Source: Spirochaetes bacterium GWE1_32_154 (lineage in GTDB: Bacteria; Spirochaetota; GWE2-31-10). From it: a stretch of 64,000 bases of DNA. This document shows positions 46,065 through 56,093 of the stretch, piece after piece. The notes below the pieces were generated by a model that saw nothing but the letters and a program-made list of their open reading frames with translations, did not search any database and was not told the origin of the DNA. Position numbers and translations under genes: made by a program. Position 1 is the first letter of the stretch. Every line of letters begins with the position of its first letter. The stretch spans positions 154,934 through 218,933 of the forward strand of contig MIAY01000008.1 of NCBI GenBank assembly GCA_001829315.1, read 5' to 3'.

Positions 46065-48443
46065 ATGGTGAAAAAAACGTTTGGTAAAGCTGATATGCAT
46101 GCACACAGTATTTATTCAGAGCATCCGTCTGAATGGATTCTTCAAAAATTAGGCACAAGGGAATCATATACCCAACCGGAAGCATTGTATCAAAGAGCTA
46201 TTGCAAATGGAATGGATTATGTGGTAATAACAGATCACAATAGAATTGAAGGTGCACAATATCTTGTTGAAAAATACCCTTCAAAATGTTTTATGGGTGT
46301 AGAAGCAACAGCGTATTTTCCTGAAGACGGATGTAAAGTTCATATTTTAATCTATGATTTTACTGTTGAACAGTTTAAAGAAATTGATATAATCCGAAAA
46401 GATATTTATAAGTTACGGGATTTTATAAAGAATGCAAATTTACCATATTCAATAGCTCATGCGACTTACTCAGTTAATAATAAACTCACAATTGAACATT
46501 TGGAAAAACTTATTGTTCTTTTTGATACATTTGAAACGATTAATGGCGGACGTAATTTATATTCAAATAAAATATGGAATACTGTTTTAAGCAGCCTAAA
46601 TCCCGAAAAATTAAATGCCCTCATTTCAAAACACGGGTTAACACCGTATTCTGATACACCGTGGATCAAAGGGTTTACCGGCGGATCAGATGATCATGCA
46701 GGGATACTTCTTGGTAAGACACATACGGTAATTTCTGCTAAAAACAAAGAAGAATTCCTAAACGGTATGAGAAAGAAAGAATCAATGAGTTCAGGCCGTC
46801 ATAATGAGTTTTTTACGTTATCATTTTCTATCTATAAAATTGCATGGGATTTTATTCAATCCACACAGTCAAAAAATGAGAAAAATATATTTTCGTATTT
46901 AAATGAATTAATTTTCTTAAATGACCAACCGCTTTCTCTCAAGAAAAAGTTGATTGTTAAGCATTTAAAATCAAAATACAAAAAGAGAAACAATGCTACC
47001 AACTCAATTATAATAGATTTTATTACGAATATTCAAAAACAGGATTTAGAAATTGAAGAAAAGATAGATCTACTCTATGAAATGATTACGAAAATAACTG
47101 ATCAATATTTTAGTTCATTAATAACATCACTTATAAAAGATATGAAAAAACTTGATTTAATCAATATGTTTCAGAAAATTTCATCATCACTTTTTGGTGT
47201 TATATTGACATTACCTTTTATTACTACATTAAAACACATGTATGAAAACAGAGGACTTTTAAATCAATTACAAAATCGGTTTATTCCTGATACGGGTAAT
47301 AAAAATAATAAAATTATATGGTTTACTGATACAATAACTGATTTAAATGGAGTTTCTGTTACCTTAAAGAAAATTGCAGAACTGACCAGTCAAAATAACA
47401 TTGATCTGACAATTGCCGGGTCTGTGGGTGAAAAAGAAAATCATGATTTACCGGTTAATTTTAAGAATCTTGAATCAATTATTGACTTTACACCGAATGA
47501 GTATGAACATTATACGTTTAGAATCCCTTCTATTATGAAAACATTACGGGAAATTTATGAATTACACCCTGATATGATAATTATTTCAACACCGGGTCCG
47601 GTCGGGCTTATCGGGCTTTTATGTGCAAAATTATTAAATATTAAAACAAAGGCAATTTATCATACTGATTTTACTCTTGAGTTTGAAAAAATTATTGGTG
47701 AGAATTCACCGTCGCATCTTGTTGAAGGTTATGTCAAATGGTTTTATGAACAAAATGAAAAAATTCTTGTTCCTACAGCGGAGTATATTTCAATACTTGA
47801 AGAGCGCGGGTATACTGCTAAGAAAATGGAAGTGTTTAAACGGGGGCTTGATTTAAAAGATTTTTTTCCGAGAGAAAAGTCGGTTTCATTTATTACAAAC
47901 TTTTATAAACTCGAAGATGGTATTAATTTACTATTTACAGGAAGAGTATCTAAAGATAAAAATCTTGATTTTTTATGTGATGTTTTTGAGAGGTTACAAA
48001 ATACAAATAATAAGTATAATTTAATTATTACCGGTGACGGGCCCTACCTTAATGAATTGAAAAAAAGAACCAAATCTCTTAAAAATGTTGTATTTACAGG
48101 TAAAGTGAAACAGAACTTTTTACCATATTTATATTCAGGAGCTGATTTGTTTTTATTTCCAAGCGTTACCGATACATTTGGTATGTCAGTATTAGAAGCT
48201 CAGGCATGTGGCTTACCTTGTATCGTTTCAACAACCGGCGGGCCGAAAGAAATTATTAGAGATACCGTTACCGGTTATTCGTTACCAACGCAGGATATTA
48301 CACTCTGGTGTAAAAAAATAATTGAACTTGTAGAGCTAAAACAGGATGATCCTGAAACGTTTAATAGAATGAAAAGTGAATCTGTTAAAAATGTTGAACG
48401 AAATTATGACTGGTCTAAAATACTTGAAGGCATATTTAAATAA
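46065..48443 (+). CDS. PHP-domain/glycosyltransferase (GT4) fusion
   Basis: A 792-aa protein. Residues of about 5-250 are a PHP metallo-phosphoesterase domain: ADMHAHSIYSEHP (metal-binding HxH), VVITDHNRIEG, FMGVEATAYF, SIAHAT and SDDHAG. Residues of about 255-410 are a helical linker. Residues of about 420-792 are a GT-B glycosyltransferase of the GT4 type: NGVSVTLKKIAE, LVEGYVKWFYEQNEK, VFKRGLDLKDFFP, LLFTGRVSKDKNLD, and the donor-binding DTFGMSVLEAQACGLP with GGPKEII. Either domain could serve cell-surface glycan or glycolipid synthesis. GAGGTG precedes the ATG. Confidence 0.85.
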   Translation: MVKKTFGKADMHAHSIYSEHPSEWILQKLGTRESYTQPEALYQRAIANGMDYVVITDHNRIEGAQYLVEKYPSKCFMGVEATAYFPEDGCKVHILIYDFTVEQFKEIDIIRKDIYKLRDFIKNANLPYSIAHATYSVNNKLTIEHLEKLIVLFDTFETINGGRNLYSNKIWNTVLSSLNPEKLNALISKHGLTPYSDTPWIKGFTGGSDDHAGILLGKTHTVISAKNKEEFLNGMRKKESMSSGRHNEFFTLSFSIYKIAWDFIQSTQSKNEKNIFSYLNELIFLNDQPLSLKKKLIVKHLKSKYKKRNNATNSIIIDFITNIQKQDLEIEEKIDLLYEMITKITDQYFSSLITSLIKDMKKLDLINMFQKISSSLFGVILTLPFITTLKHMYENRGLLNQLQNRFIPDTGNKNNKIIWFTDTITDLNGVSVTLKKIAELTSQNNIDLTIAGSVGEKENHDLPVNFKNLESIIDFTPNEYEHYTFRIPSIMKTLREIYELHPDMIIISTPGPVGLIGLLCAKLLNIKTKAIYHTDFTLEFEKIIGENSPSHLVEGYVKWFYEQNEKILVPTAEYISILEERGYTAKKMEVFKRGLDLKDFFPREKSVSFITNFYKLEDGINLLFTGRVSKDKNLDFLCDVFERLQNTNNKYNLIITGDGPYLNELKKRTKSLKNVVFTGKVKQNFLPYLYSGADLFLFPSVTDTFGMSVLEAQACGLPCIVSTTGGPKEIIRDTVTGYSLPTQDITLWCKKIIELVELKQDDPETFNRMKSESVKNVERNYDWSKILEGIFK

Positions 48444-48513
48444 AAAAAACTGTACCATTGCGTTCTTATATGGTAACATAGACAAAATTACTGTATTTGA
48501 ACGGGGTGGATAT

Positions 48514-49872
48514 ATGAAAAATGATAGTATTAGCGAACAAATTGATTACTGGAGCAATTTAGTTTGTGAGTGTAATAAACTGAATCCTGAATTATATAGC
48601 AAATTTGATGTAAAAAGAGGCCTTCGTGATATTTCAGGTAAAGGAGTTCTTGCCGGTTTAACCAAAATCGGTGAGGTTCGTTCATATATAATGGATGAAG
48701 AGGAAATGATTCCTATTCCCGGCAGATTATTATATCGAGGTATTGACATAGAGGATATAGTGCATGGTGTCGAAAAAGATGACCGGTTTGGTTTTGAAGA
48801 AACCTGTTATTTATTACTTTTTGGAAACTTACCAAATAAAGAAGAACTTATAGAATTTGAAAAAGTGATGAGTAGTTATCGTAAAGTCCCGCATGGTTTT
48901 GTACGCGATATGATAATGAAAGCACCAAGTAAAGATATGATGAATGCCCTTGCTCGAAGTGTTTTAGCGTTGTACAGTTATGATGAGTCACCGGATGATA
49001 CATCGATTAACAATGTATTACGACAATCATTAGAGTTGATTTCAAATTTTTCTTTGTTAGCGGTATATGCGTATCAGTCATATACCTATTATAATCATGA
49101 AACGAGTCTAATTATCCACAAACCTGATCCTAAATTAGGAATTGCTGAAAATATATTGCATATGTTACGACCGGATAATCAATATACAAAATTAGAGGCT
49201 AAACTTCTTGATATGGCTTTAATTCTTCATGCCGAACATGGCGGAGGAAATAATTCAACATTTACAACCCATGTTGTGACTTCTTCAGGAACAGATACAT
49301 ATTCGGTTATTGCAGCAGCAATTGGTTCTTTAAAAGGACCAAAACATGGTGGTGCGAATATAAAAGTTGTTAAAATGTTTGAAGATGCAAAAGAGAAAAT
49401 AACAGACTGGAATGATGAAGAAATGATAAGGCGCTATTTAAAATCATTATTGGATAAAACCGGTTTTGATAATTCCGGGCTTATTTATGGTGTCGGTCAT
49501 GCTGTATATTCTATATCAGATCCGAGAGCTGTGTTATTTAAGAAATTTGTAGCGCAACTTGCTGCTTCTAAAGGTTTAGAAAAAGAATTTGCATTGCTGG
49601 ATAAAATCGAACGGTTAGCTCCTGAAGTTATTGCCCATGAGAGAAAAATGTATAAAGGTGTCAGTATTAATGTTGATTTTTATTCGGGTTTTGTCTACCA
49701 GATGTTAAGGATTCCTGAAGAATTATATACACCGTTATTTGCTATTTCAAGAATTGCAGGGTGGAGTGCTCATAGAATAGAAGAGCTTGTGAATGCCGGT
49801 AAAATTATTAGACCGGCATATAAAAATATTGCTCATAAAAGAGACTATGTTGCAATGGAAGACAGGAAATAG
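48514..49872 (+). CDS. Citrate synthase (citrate/2-methylcitrate synthase family)
   Basis: A 452-aa enzyme that condenses oxaloacetate with acetyl-CoA (or propionyl-CoA). Conserved segments are IPGRLLYRGIDIEDIV, HAEHGGGNNSTFT (first catalytic His region), GSLKGPKHGGAN (second His), YGVGHAVYSISDPRA and YSGFVYQMLRIP (Asp and Arg). Length and sequence fit the about 450-aa group found in clostridia and spirochetes. Start ATG 48514 follows GGGTGGA; the open frame extends 46 codons upstream into the preceding gene, without a ribosome-binding site. Confidence 0.9.
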   Translation: MKNDSISEQIDYWSNLVCECNKLNPELYSKFDVKRGLRDISGKGVLAGLTKIGEVRSYIMDEEEMIPIPGRLLYRGIDIEDIVHGVEKDDRFGFEETCYLLLFGNLPNKEELIEFEKVMSSYRKVPHGFVRDMIMKAPSKDMMNALARSVLALYSYDESPDDTSINNVLRQSLELISNFSLLAVYAYQSYTYYNHETSLIIHKPDPKLGIAENILHMLRPDNQYTKLEAKLLDMALILHAEHGGGNNSTFTTHVVTSSGTDTYSVIAAAIGSLKGPKHGGANIKVVKMFEDAKEKITDWNDEEMIRRYLKSLLDKTGFDNSGLIYGVGHAVYSISDPRAVLFKKFVAQLAASKGLEKEFALLDKIERLAPEVIAHERKMYKGVSINVDFYSGFVYQMLRIPEELYTPLFAISRIAGWSAHRIEELVNAGKIIRPAYKNIAHKRDYVAMEDRK

Positions 49873-49909
49873 GTATCAAACTTAATAATATGAGAGAGGT
49901 ACTAAATCT

Positions 49910-51910
49910 ATGAAAGATATATTTCCATTAACTGATCCAATTGTAGTTTTGTTTTTCATTTCACTTATTATTCTTTTTGTACCGGTTGTTTTTTATAAAA
50001 TTAAACTGCCATCCCTGGTGGGATTAATTATTGTAGGTGCGATTGTCGGGCCATTGGGGTTTAATCTCTTATTGCGTAATAGTGCAATAATTCATTTTGG
50101 TACGGTCGGATTATTATATATAATGTTTATTTCAGGTCTTGAAACTGATTTAAGTGATTTTAAAAAGAATAAACATCGAAGTATTGTTTTTGGATTATTA
50201 ACTTTTGCCATACCCATGTTCATCGGGACATTAACTACTTTATTTATACTTCGTTATAATCTCAAATCGTCGGTTCTTCTTGCAAGTATGTATGCATCTC
50301 ACACCCTTATTGCATATCCGATTATCAGTAAAATGAAACTTTCAAAAAATCAGGCAGTTACTATTACTGTCGGCGGAACGATAATTACTAATATTCTTTC
50401 GCTTTTAATTCTTTCAGTTATTGCAACTGCAACACGGGGAACATTAGATACGGTATTCTGGATAATGTTAGGGGTAAAAACAACTATTTTTCTTCTCGTT
50501 TCTTTTTTTATTATTCCAGGAATTTGCAGATGGTTCTTTCATAAAATTGAAAATCAAGGTGGGTCACAATTCATTTTTGTTCTGTCTGTTATATTCGGGG
50601 TTAGTTTTCTTGCTAAGATAACCGGGATAGAACCGATAATCGGTGCATTTATTGCGGGTATCATACTCAATGAGTTTATTTTACCGGAAAGTCCTCTACT
50701 TGATAAGCTTACTTTTACTGGGAATACAATATTTATTCCTTATTTTCTAATATCAGTTGGTATGTTAATTGATGTAAGAGTTCTCGTAAGTGACTATAGA
50801 AGCTGGGTTATAGGGATTACTATGGTTGTCGTTGCTACATTATGTAAATATATAGCGGCTTTATTAACTCAGAAAATTTTTTCATATTCACGGGAAGAAC
50901 GGTTTTTAATGTTCGGACTAAGTAATGCTCAGGCAGCATCAACACTTGCTGCTGTTATGGTCGGGTATGAACTGGGAATTTTTGACATAATTATTCTTAA
51001 TGGTACTATTTTTATGATAATGGTTACTATTTTTGTCAGTACCTATATAACCGACAGGTTTTCAAGAAAAATTGCAAGGAGAAGTGAAACACAATTTACT
51101 TCCGATAATACCGGTACATTCTTAATTTCTATTGCAAATCCTGTAACTGCCGAAAGACTTCTTGATACAACAATATTATTAAGTAATAAAAATTCGGTTA
51201 TTAACGCACTTTCAATTGTTAATGATGATTATAATACTTCACAAAATATAATATCAAGCAAAAAATTTCATGACTTATTGCAAGAGAAAAACATTACTGC
51301 GAATAGAGTAATCAACTCTGTTATCAGAGTTGATATAAATGTAGCCGGCGGGATAATTCGAGCTTCAAAAGAACTTCAGACAAGGACATTAGTTGTAGGT
51401 CAAAATCGGAAAGAGAAAGTATCTGATTTATTATTCGGTTCCATGATGAGTAAATTGATAGATCAGCACCCATATCGTATTATTATGTGTAACATAAAGA
51501 AATCAATTAATAGTTTAAAAAAGGTGTATTTTTTTCTTCCCATAATGATTCAGCAGGAGTATAATTTTATTGATTTATTCAATATGATGCTTTTGATACC
51601 TATTAATCTTAAAGTGCCTCTTCAGATATTATGCGGTGAAACTTGCCGTACTGATCTTGCACAATTGGATATTAAAATTGAGATAACCTATTCAACACTT
51701 CCTGAAAAAGTATCGTATCTTGAATTACGTGATCGAATACAGGACGATGAATTACTAATTCTCTTTACAGCACGTAAAGAAAGTGTATCCTGGTCAAAAG
51801 AAACACTTGCAATCAATGATTTTGTTAAACGATATTTCACGGATAAAAATATCATTCAAGTGTATCCTGATAGAGACCCTGAGATTAAAGAAACTGAATT
51901 TTTTGAGTAA
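49910..51910 (+). CDS. CPA2-type cation/proton antiporter with C-terminal USP-like domain
   Basis: A 666-aa protein. The first about 390 residues hold about 12 membrane spans of the CPA2 (KefB/NapA-like) fold: FYKIKLPSLVGLIIVGAIVGP, LLYIMFISGLETDL, and GIEPIIGAFIAGIIL. The last about 260 residues are soluble and resemble tandem universal-stress-protein modules (LDTTILLSNKNSVIN, TRTLVVGQNRKEKV). It probably exchanges Na+ or K+ for protons with cytoplasmic regulation. GAGAGAGGT precedes the ATG. A perfect 10-bp hairpin lies within the gene at 51311-51334. Confidence 0.85.
   Translation: MKDIFPLTDPIVVLFFISLIILFVPVVFYKIKLPSLVGLIIVGAIVGPLGFNLLLRNSAIIHFGTVGLLYIMFISGLETDLSDFKKNKHRSIVFGLLTFAIPMFIGTLTTLFILRYNLKSSVLLASMYASHTLIAYPIISKMKLSKNQAVTITVGGTIITNILSLLILSVIATATRGTLDTVFWIMLGVKTTIFLLVSFFIIPGICRWFFHKIENQGGSQFIFVLSVIFGVSFLAKITGIEPIIGAFIAGIILNEFILPESPLLDKLTFTGNTIFIPYFLISVGMLIDVRVLVSDYRSWVIGITMVVVATLCKYIAALLTQKIFSYSREERFLMFGLSNAQAASTLAAVMVGYELGIFDIIILNGTIFMIMVTIFVSTYITDRFSRKIARRSETQFTSDNTGTFLISIANPVTAERLLDTTILLSNKNSVINALSIVNDDYNTSQNIISSKKFHDLLQEKNITANRVINSVIRVDINVAGGIIRASKELQTRTLVVGQNRKEKVSDLLFGSMMSKLIDQHPYRIIMCNIKKSINSLKKVYFFLPIMIQQEYNFIDLFNMMLLIPINLKVPLQILCGETCRTDLAQLDIKIEITYSTLPEKVSYLELRDRIQDDELLILFTARKESVSWSKETLAINDFVKRYFTDKNIIQVYPDRDPEIKETEFFE
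51311..51334. repeat. Perfect 10-bp hairpin inside the antiporter gene
   Basis: ATCAACTCTG (51311-51320), loop TTAT, then CAGAGTTGAT (51325-51334). Confidence 0.7.
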
Positions 51911-51928
51911 ATCGCTTTTAAGTTAATT

Positions 51929-52789
51929 TCAAAACCTCTTTTTAAATGAACATTTAATACATAAATTTTCAACTGCTTTATTATTTGAAAACCCGTTAAC
52001 AATAGAAGTCGCTCTATCACTATCAATGATTGTTTGAAAGTCACTTTTAAAAATATTACCAAGGTTAATAACACCTTCGCCATCAAGACAACAGGGAACA
52101 ACAGTTCCGTCTGATAATATCCCAATCTGGTCACGAAGCCCATAACAAAAACCGGTAGTCTGGTTATACGTGCTATCAATATCCGGCCAGTCAAAAACTG
52201 AATCAAAATGAATAAATACTTTATCAGATAGTTTTGAATTAATTGAATGAGTAATTTTTTCTATACAATCTTCTGAGGGATTAAAATCACGAATTAATTG
52301 ATGTATAATTGATAGATTTTCATCGGAAGTGATTGATTTATTGATATTGAGATTCCAGAATCGTAGCGCAAAAAATATATTTGTTTTTTTCTGAGCATTT
52401 TTAATAAATGCAGTAATGGTATCTAATGATTTCTGAAATATTGCATCCGGTAATTCAAGTAAACTATGCAGTGAAAAATTTATTTGCCGGATATTTGAAT
52501 ACGTAATGAGTTCAGGATAGTTATGAATAAGTGTTCCATTGGTTGTTATGATAACAGTCAGTTTTTTTTGTGCTAAGAGAGCAATAAAATCAAGCAAACG
52601 ATCATGCAACAGCGGTTCTCCCTTTATATGAAGGTAAATATAATCTGTATACGGTGAAATCTGATTAAGAATATAATCAAATTCATCAAAACTCATACTC
52701 CAGATCGTGCGATTTGTTACCTGACAAAAACTGCATGATAAATTACACTGATTGGTTATTTCGATATAGATTTTTTTATACTTTTTCAT
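51929..52789 (-). CDS. Radical SAM protein with SPASM-like C-terminus
   Basis: A 286-aa radical SAM enzyme. The [4Fe-4S]-SAM motif is CNLSCSFC (C15, C19, C22). It continues with YIYLHIKGEPLLH (the GEPLL strand) and TTNGTLI. The C-terminal part has additional cysteines (VPCCLDGEG and ENLCIKCSF) typical of a SPASM auxiliary-cluster domain. Such enzymes modify peptides or proteins or act as maturases. It is the last gene of the maltodextrin operon, 12 bases after malG, so a role linked to that system is suggested but unproven. GGGG precedes the ATG. Confidence 0.84.
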   Translation of the reverse strand: MKKYKKIYIEITNQCNLSCSFCQVTNRTIWSMSFDEFDYILNQISPYTDYIYLHIKGEPLLHDRLLDFIALLAQKKLTVIITTNGTLIHNYPELITYSNIRQINFSLHSLLELPDAIFQKSLDTITAFIKNAQKKTNIFFALRFWNLNINKSITSDENLSIIHQLIRDFNPSEDCIEKITHSINSKLSDKVFIHFDSVFDWPDIDSTYNQTTGFCYGLRDQIGILSDGTVVPCCLDGEGVINLGNIFKSDFQTIIDSDRATSIVNGFSNNKAVENLCIKCSFKKRF

Positions 52790-52801
52790 ACAACCCCATC
52801 A

Positions 52802-53959
52802 CTATTCCTTAACAGAAGAATGAGTTAAACCGGCAATAATATATTTCTGAAAAAATAACCAGATTATTAAAACGGGAATTGAACCAATGACGGCAATTGC
52901 ACTGAATGTTCCAAATCGTACAAGTTCACCATCCATAAAAAAACTTAATCCAACGGGCAGGGTAAGGTTTTCCGGTTTTGTTATAAGAAAGGTTGCCAAC
53001 AGAAATTCATTATATGTTGCAATAAATGATAGAATGCCAATGACTGCAATTATTGGAGTAATTATTGGTATAATAATATAAAAGAAAATTTGAGTGTAAT
53101 TTGCACCATCAATCATTGCTGATTCTTCAAGTGAATCAGGTAATGTTGAAAAATAGCTTTTAGCCAGCCAGATATTAAGCGGAACTCCGGCTCCAAGATA
53201 CATTATAATCAAACCGGGAATTGTGTCAATCCCGAGAGTAGGTACAATTTTGCCTAAATAATCAAGCATCAGGTAGAATGCAATCATCATCATTGATGCA
53301 GGGAAAATCTGTAAAACAACAATAAGTAGTATAATAGCTTTTTTACCGTAAAATCTGAACCTGCTTATTGCAAAAGCTGCCAGTATTACAATAAAAACCT
53401 GAAGAAAGGTAACTATTGATGAAATTTGCATTGAGTTATAAAACCACTTTTTTACAGGATAGTTGTAACCGCCACTATTTGGATAATTACCGGTGAAAAA
53501 GAATTTAAAATTAACGAGCGATACTCTAACATCATATTTATATCGCATTTCATTGTTGTTAAAGTATATAATTGAAAGAAAGTCATCTCTTATATCATCG
53601 GGTAGTGTCTGTGCATGGATATTAAATTGTTCTATGAAATCAGACTGTTTTTTTCCATTGCTGTATATCCATGAATTGAGAGCCTTTTGTAATGTACCGG
53701 ATGCCGGTGAGACTGAAATCATTGATTTTAATAATGTGTGTGACAATTTTCTTTTTGATATTTTATTTAATTTTTTATCGGTATTATTTGTATCTATCCA
53801 TGTGTTAAAGTCAATCATGGGAGCAAGTATTGCCTGATTCGGTCTGAATGCAGTTGAGACCATATATAAAATTGGTAGTAATATAATAAATGATGAAATA
53901 ATTAAAAAAGCATGTATTGGAATATTTTTTAATACAGCATTAAAATTTTGTCTGACCAT
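52802..53959 (-). CDS. Oversized MalG-like ABC transporter permease
   Basis: A 385-aa permease; MalG proteins are usually about 280-300 aa. The first span (about 15-35) is followed by a soluble periplasmic insertion of about 140 residues (to about 175), including a NFKFFFTGNYPNSGGYN region, and then five more spans with the EAA motif EESAMIDGANYTQIFFYIIIP. The C-terminus (IIAGLTHSSVKE) is typical of MalG. It is 10 bases downstream of malF. The inserted loop would lie outside the membrane, where the binding protein docks. Confidence 0.85.
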   Translation of the reverse strand: MVRQNFNAVLKNIPIHAFLIISSFIILLPILYMVSTAFRPNQAILAPMIDFNTWIDTNNTDKKLNKISKRKLSHTLLKSMISVSPASGTLQKALNSWIYSNGKKQSDFIEQFNIHAQTLPDDIRDDFLSIIYFNNNEMRYKYDVRVSLVNFKFFFTGNYPNSGGYNYPVKKWFYNSMQISSIVTFLQVFIVILAAFAISRFRFYGKKAIILLIVVLQIFPASMMMIAFYLMLDYLGKIVPTLGIDTIPGLIIMYLGAGVPLNIWLAKSYFSTLPDSLEESAMIDGANYTQIFFYIIIPIITPIIAVIGILSFIATYNEFLLATFLITKPENLTLPVGLSFFMDGELVRFGTFSAIAVIGSIPVLIIWLFFQKYIIAGLTHSSVKE

Positions 53960-53969
53960 GTGACCCTCA

Positions 53970-56093
53970 TTAGTTAGTTGTATTATTTGCTTTTATTTGT
54001 AAGTAAGTAATTGGAGTAATGAGTAAAAAGGTAACAAAACTTACAGCTGATGCAAAAGCAAAAAGTCTCTCCCTTGTTGCAATATTGTATATAAATGATA
54101 TTACAATATTTGTTCCCCTTCCGTTAAGAAGGTAGATAATCGTAAAATTATTAAATGAATATCCAAAGTACCCGACGATAAGAGGTGCTGTTACTGTTAA
54201 TAAGAGTGGAAGTGTAATCATAAAGAATGTATCTTTTTTTGATGCTCCGTCAACTGATGCTGCTTCGTAGAGTGTTGTATCAATTGATTGCAATGCTCCA
54301 AGACAAATTATCATAAAGTAGGGAAAAGAAAGCCAGACATTTATAATAATACTTGTCAGTTTTGATAATAGTTCATCAGTAAGCCATGGAACCGGGTAAC
54401 CTATAATTGAATTGATTGTACCAAAATCGGTATTGAGAAAAATATTCCACATCATGATTGATATTGACGCAGGAACGGCATAGGGTAGTAATAGTAATGT
54501 TCTATATAATCGCTTGCCATGTAATTGTTTTTTATTCAGTATCATTGCAAAAAATAAGCCTGCAGAAAAAGAAAAAAATACAGAGAGTAATGCCCAGCGT
54601 ATAGTCCATCCAAAAAGTTTTAAATAATACGATTGGAGCCCTTTATTTCTAAAAATATTAATATAATGCTTAAATCCGGTATAAACCCGATATCCCGGTG
54701 AGATATAACCATTTGGCAGGATATTTGTCGTTGGTGCAATTGTATAGGAAAAATCAGAAAGAGTAGGAAAAAAAACAATTTTTCTAAAAAAAGATTGTCT
54801 GAATTCATTTTTAAACCCGTTTTTCCCATTAATCATACGATTAATTTTTTTTACTTCGGCATTTGCGCGTTTTATAGCTTGTTTTAAGACAGTTCTGGTC
54901 TCAATAGTATTTTCAGCTGTTTCTAAATATTTTAAATAATCATGAGGAAAAATAGTATCAATCTGATTATAAAAACCTCTTGAGTTTATTTTACCTGAAA
55001 AAAATGAAGGCACAAAATCTGTTCTAAAGGGTTGAAAAAATGAATATGAAAAACCCGGGAATTGGACTTCTAATTTTTCACCATGAAAAGGTTTTTCATT
55101 ATTCTCTGTAATAACAAATCGTCCGATGGCATCATCTTCCTGAATAAGTATATCGTATGCTTGAGTTTTTTCATTGAACTTTAATAAAGTATGTTCATTT
55201 TCAGGATTCTCAATATACAATGGAATCTTATTAATAAATCGATTACCATATTCATTATAATAGAATTTATCACGTATGATAAAGTTTGCATTTTTTAATT
55301 CGTCAATAAGCGTAATCATCCACTTAATATCAACGAGGCTATATTCATTATCTGTATCAGCACTGCCAAGTAAAATATAGTTATTTAATTCTGCTTGTAA
55401 TGACTCGTTATCAATAGTGTGTGTGTGTATATTTTTATAGTTAGTGTTTTTTTTGTTCGGGATGTATATATATTTTTTTTCAATACCGGATTCGTTAATA
55501 TCAAACAGAATTATAGTATTTTTTAGTGAAAATTGATTCATTTTTCTTCTAATAAAAGTATCAATTTCCCGATCAATAGCAGCTAAGGCAATATTCTCTT
55601 TTTTTATAGGAAGATTTTTTTCAAATACAGCGTCATATTGTATATCTATAGTATCTTTAAGAGTAAGATATTCTTTAAGTAAATTATTTATTTCACTTTT
55701 TTCAAAATAATACTTTGCAAAGACAGGCGTTTTTGATGAATCAAAATGCCATTGATCATGGAGTAATAAATCCCGGACTTCTCTTTTGGTTTCTCTTGTA
55801 TCACCATCAATATTGGTAAATGAAATCCATATTGTATAACAAACAGGAAAACCCGAGAGCAGGAAAATTACAACCAATGCAGGTAAAATAAATCTATAAA
55901 TTGCACATCTTCTAAACCAGATTGTACATAAGAAAATAGATAGTAGTATTGTCACAATGACAAATAGATAAAAAGGTTGGTGTTTCATCAATAAACGAAA
56001 CCCAATGACAAGATCTATAATAATTAAACTGATTGTCAGTATGATATTAAAAATAAGATTGTCTTTGATAATTTCATTTTTTATTCTATTCAT
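53970..56093 (-). CDS. Oversized MalF-like ABC transporter permease
   Basis: A 707-aa permease; MalF of Escherichia coli is 514 aa. Three N-terminal spans (about 15-95) are followed by a soluble loop of about 390 residues, roughly twice the P2 loop of the known MalF, and then the permease core (about 485-707) with GFKHYINIF, LLLLPYAVPASISIMMW and the EAA motif TLYEAASVDGASKKDTFFMI. Only the core resembles a maltose permease. The gene overlaps the amylase gene by eight bases. No binding protein or ATPase gene is adjacent. Confidence 0.86.
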   Translation of the reverse strand: MNRIKNEIIKDNLIFNIILTISLIIIDLVIGFRLLMKHQPFYLFVIVTILLSIFLCTIWFRRCAIYRFILPALVVIFLLSGFPVCYTIWISFTNIDGDTRETKREVRDLLLHDQWHFDSSKTPVFAKYYFEKSEINNLLKEYLTLKDTIDIQYDAVFEKNLPIKKENIALAAIDREIDTFIRRKMNQFSLKNTIILFDINESGIEKKYIYIPNKKNTNYKNIHTHTIDNESLQAELNNYILLGSADTDNEYSLVDIKWMITLIDELKNANFIIRDKFYYNEYGNRFINKIPLYIENPENEHTLLKFNEKTQAYDILIQEDDAIGRFVITENNEKPFHGEKLEVQFPGFSYSFFQPFRTDFVPSFFSGKINSRGFYNQIDTIFPHDYLKYLETAENTIETRTVLKQAIKRANAEVKKINRMINGKNGFKNEFRQSFFRKIVFFPTLSDFSYTIAPTTNILPNGYISPGYRVYTGFKHYINIFRNKGLQSYYLKLFGWTIRWALLSVFFSFSAGLFFAMILNKKQLHGKRLYRTLLLLPYAVPASISIMMWNIFLNTDFGTINSIIGYPVPWLTDELLSKLTSIIINVWLSFPYFMIICLGALQSIDTTLYEAASVDGASKKDTFFMITLPLLLTVTAPLIVGYFGYSFNNFTIIYLLNGRGTNIVISFIYNIATRERLFAFASAVSFVTFLLITPITYLQIKANNTTN

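Noticed and set aside
48376..48513. Longer N-terminus for citrate synthase
   Set aside because: The extra 46 codons overlap the previous gene, have no ribosome-binding site and do not look like citrate synthase; ATG 48514 has GGGTGGA upstream.
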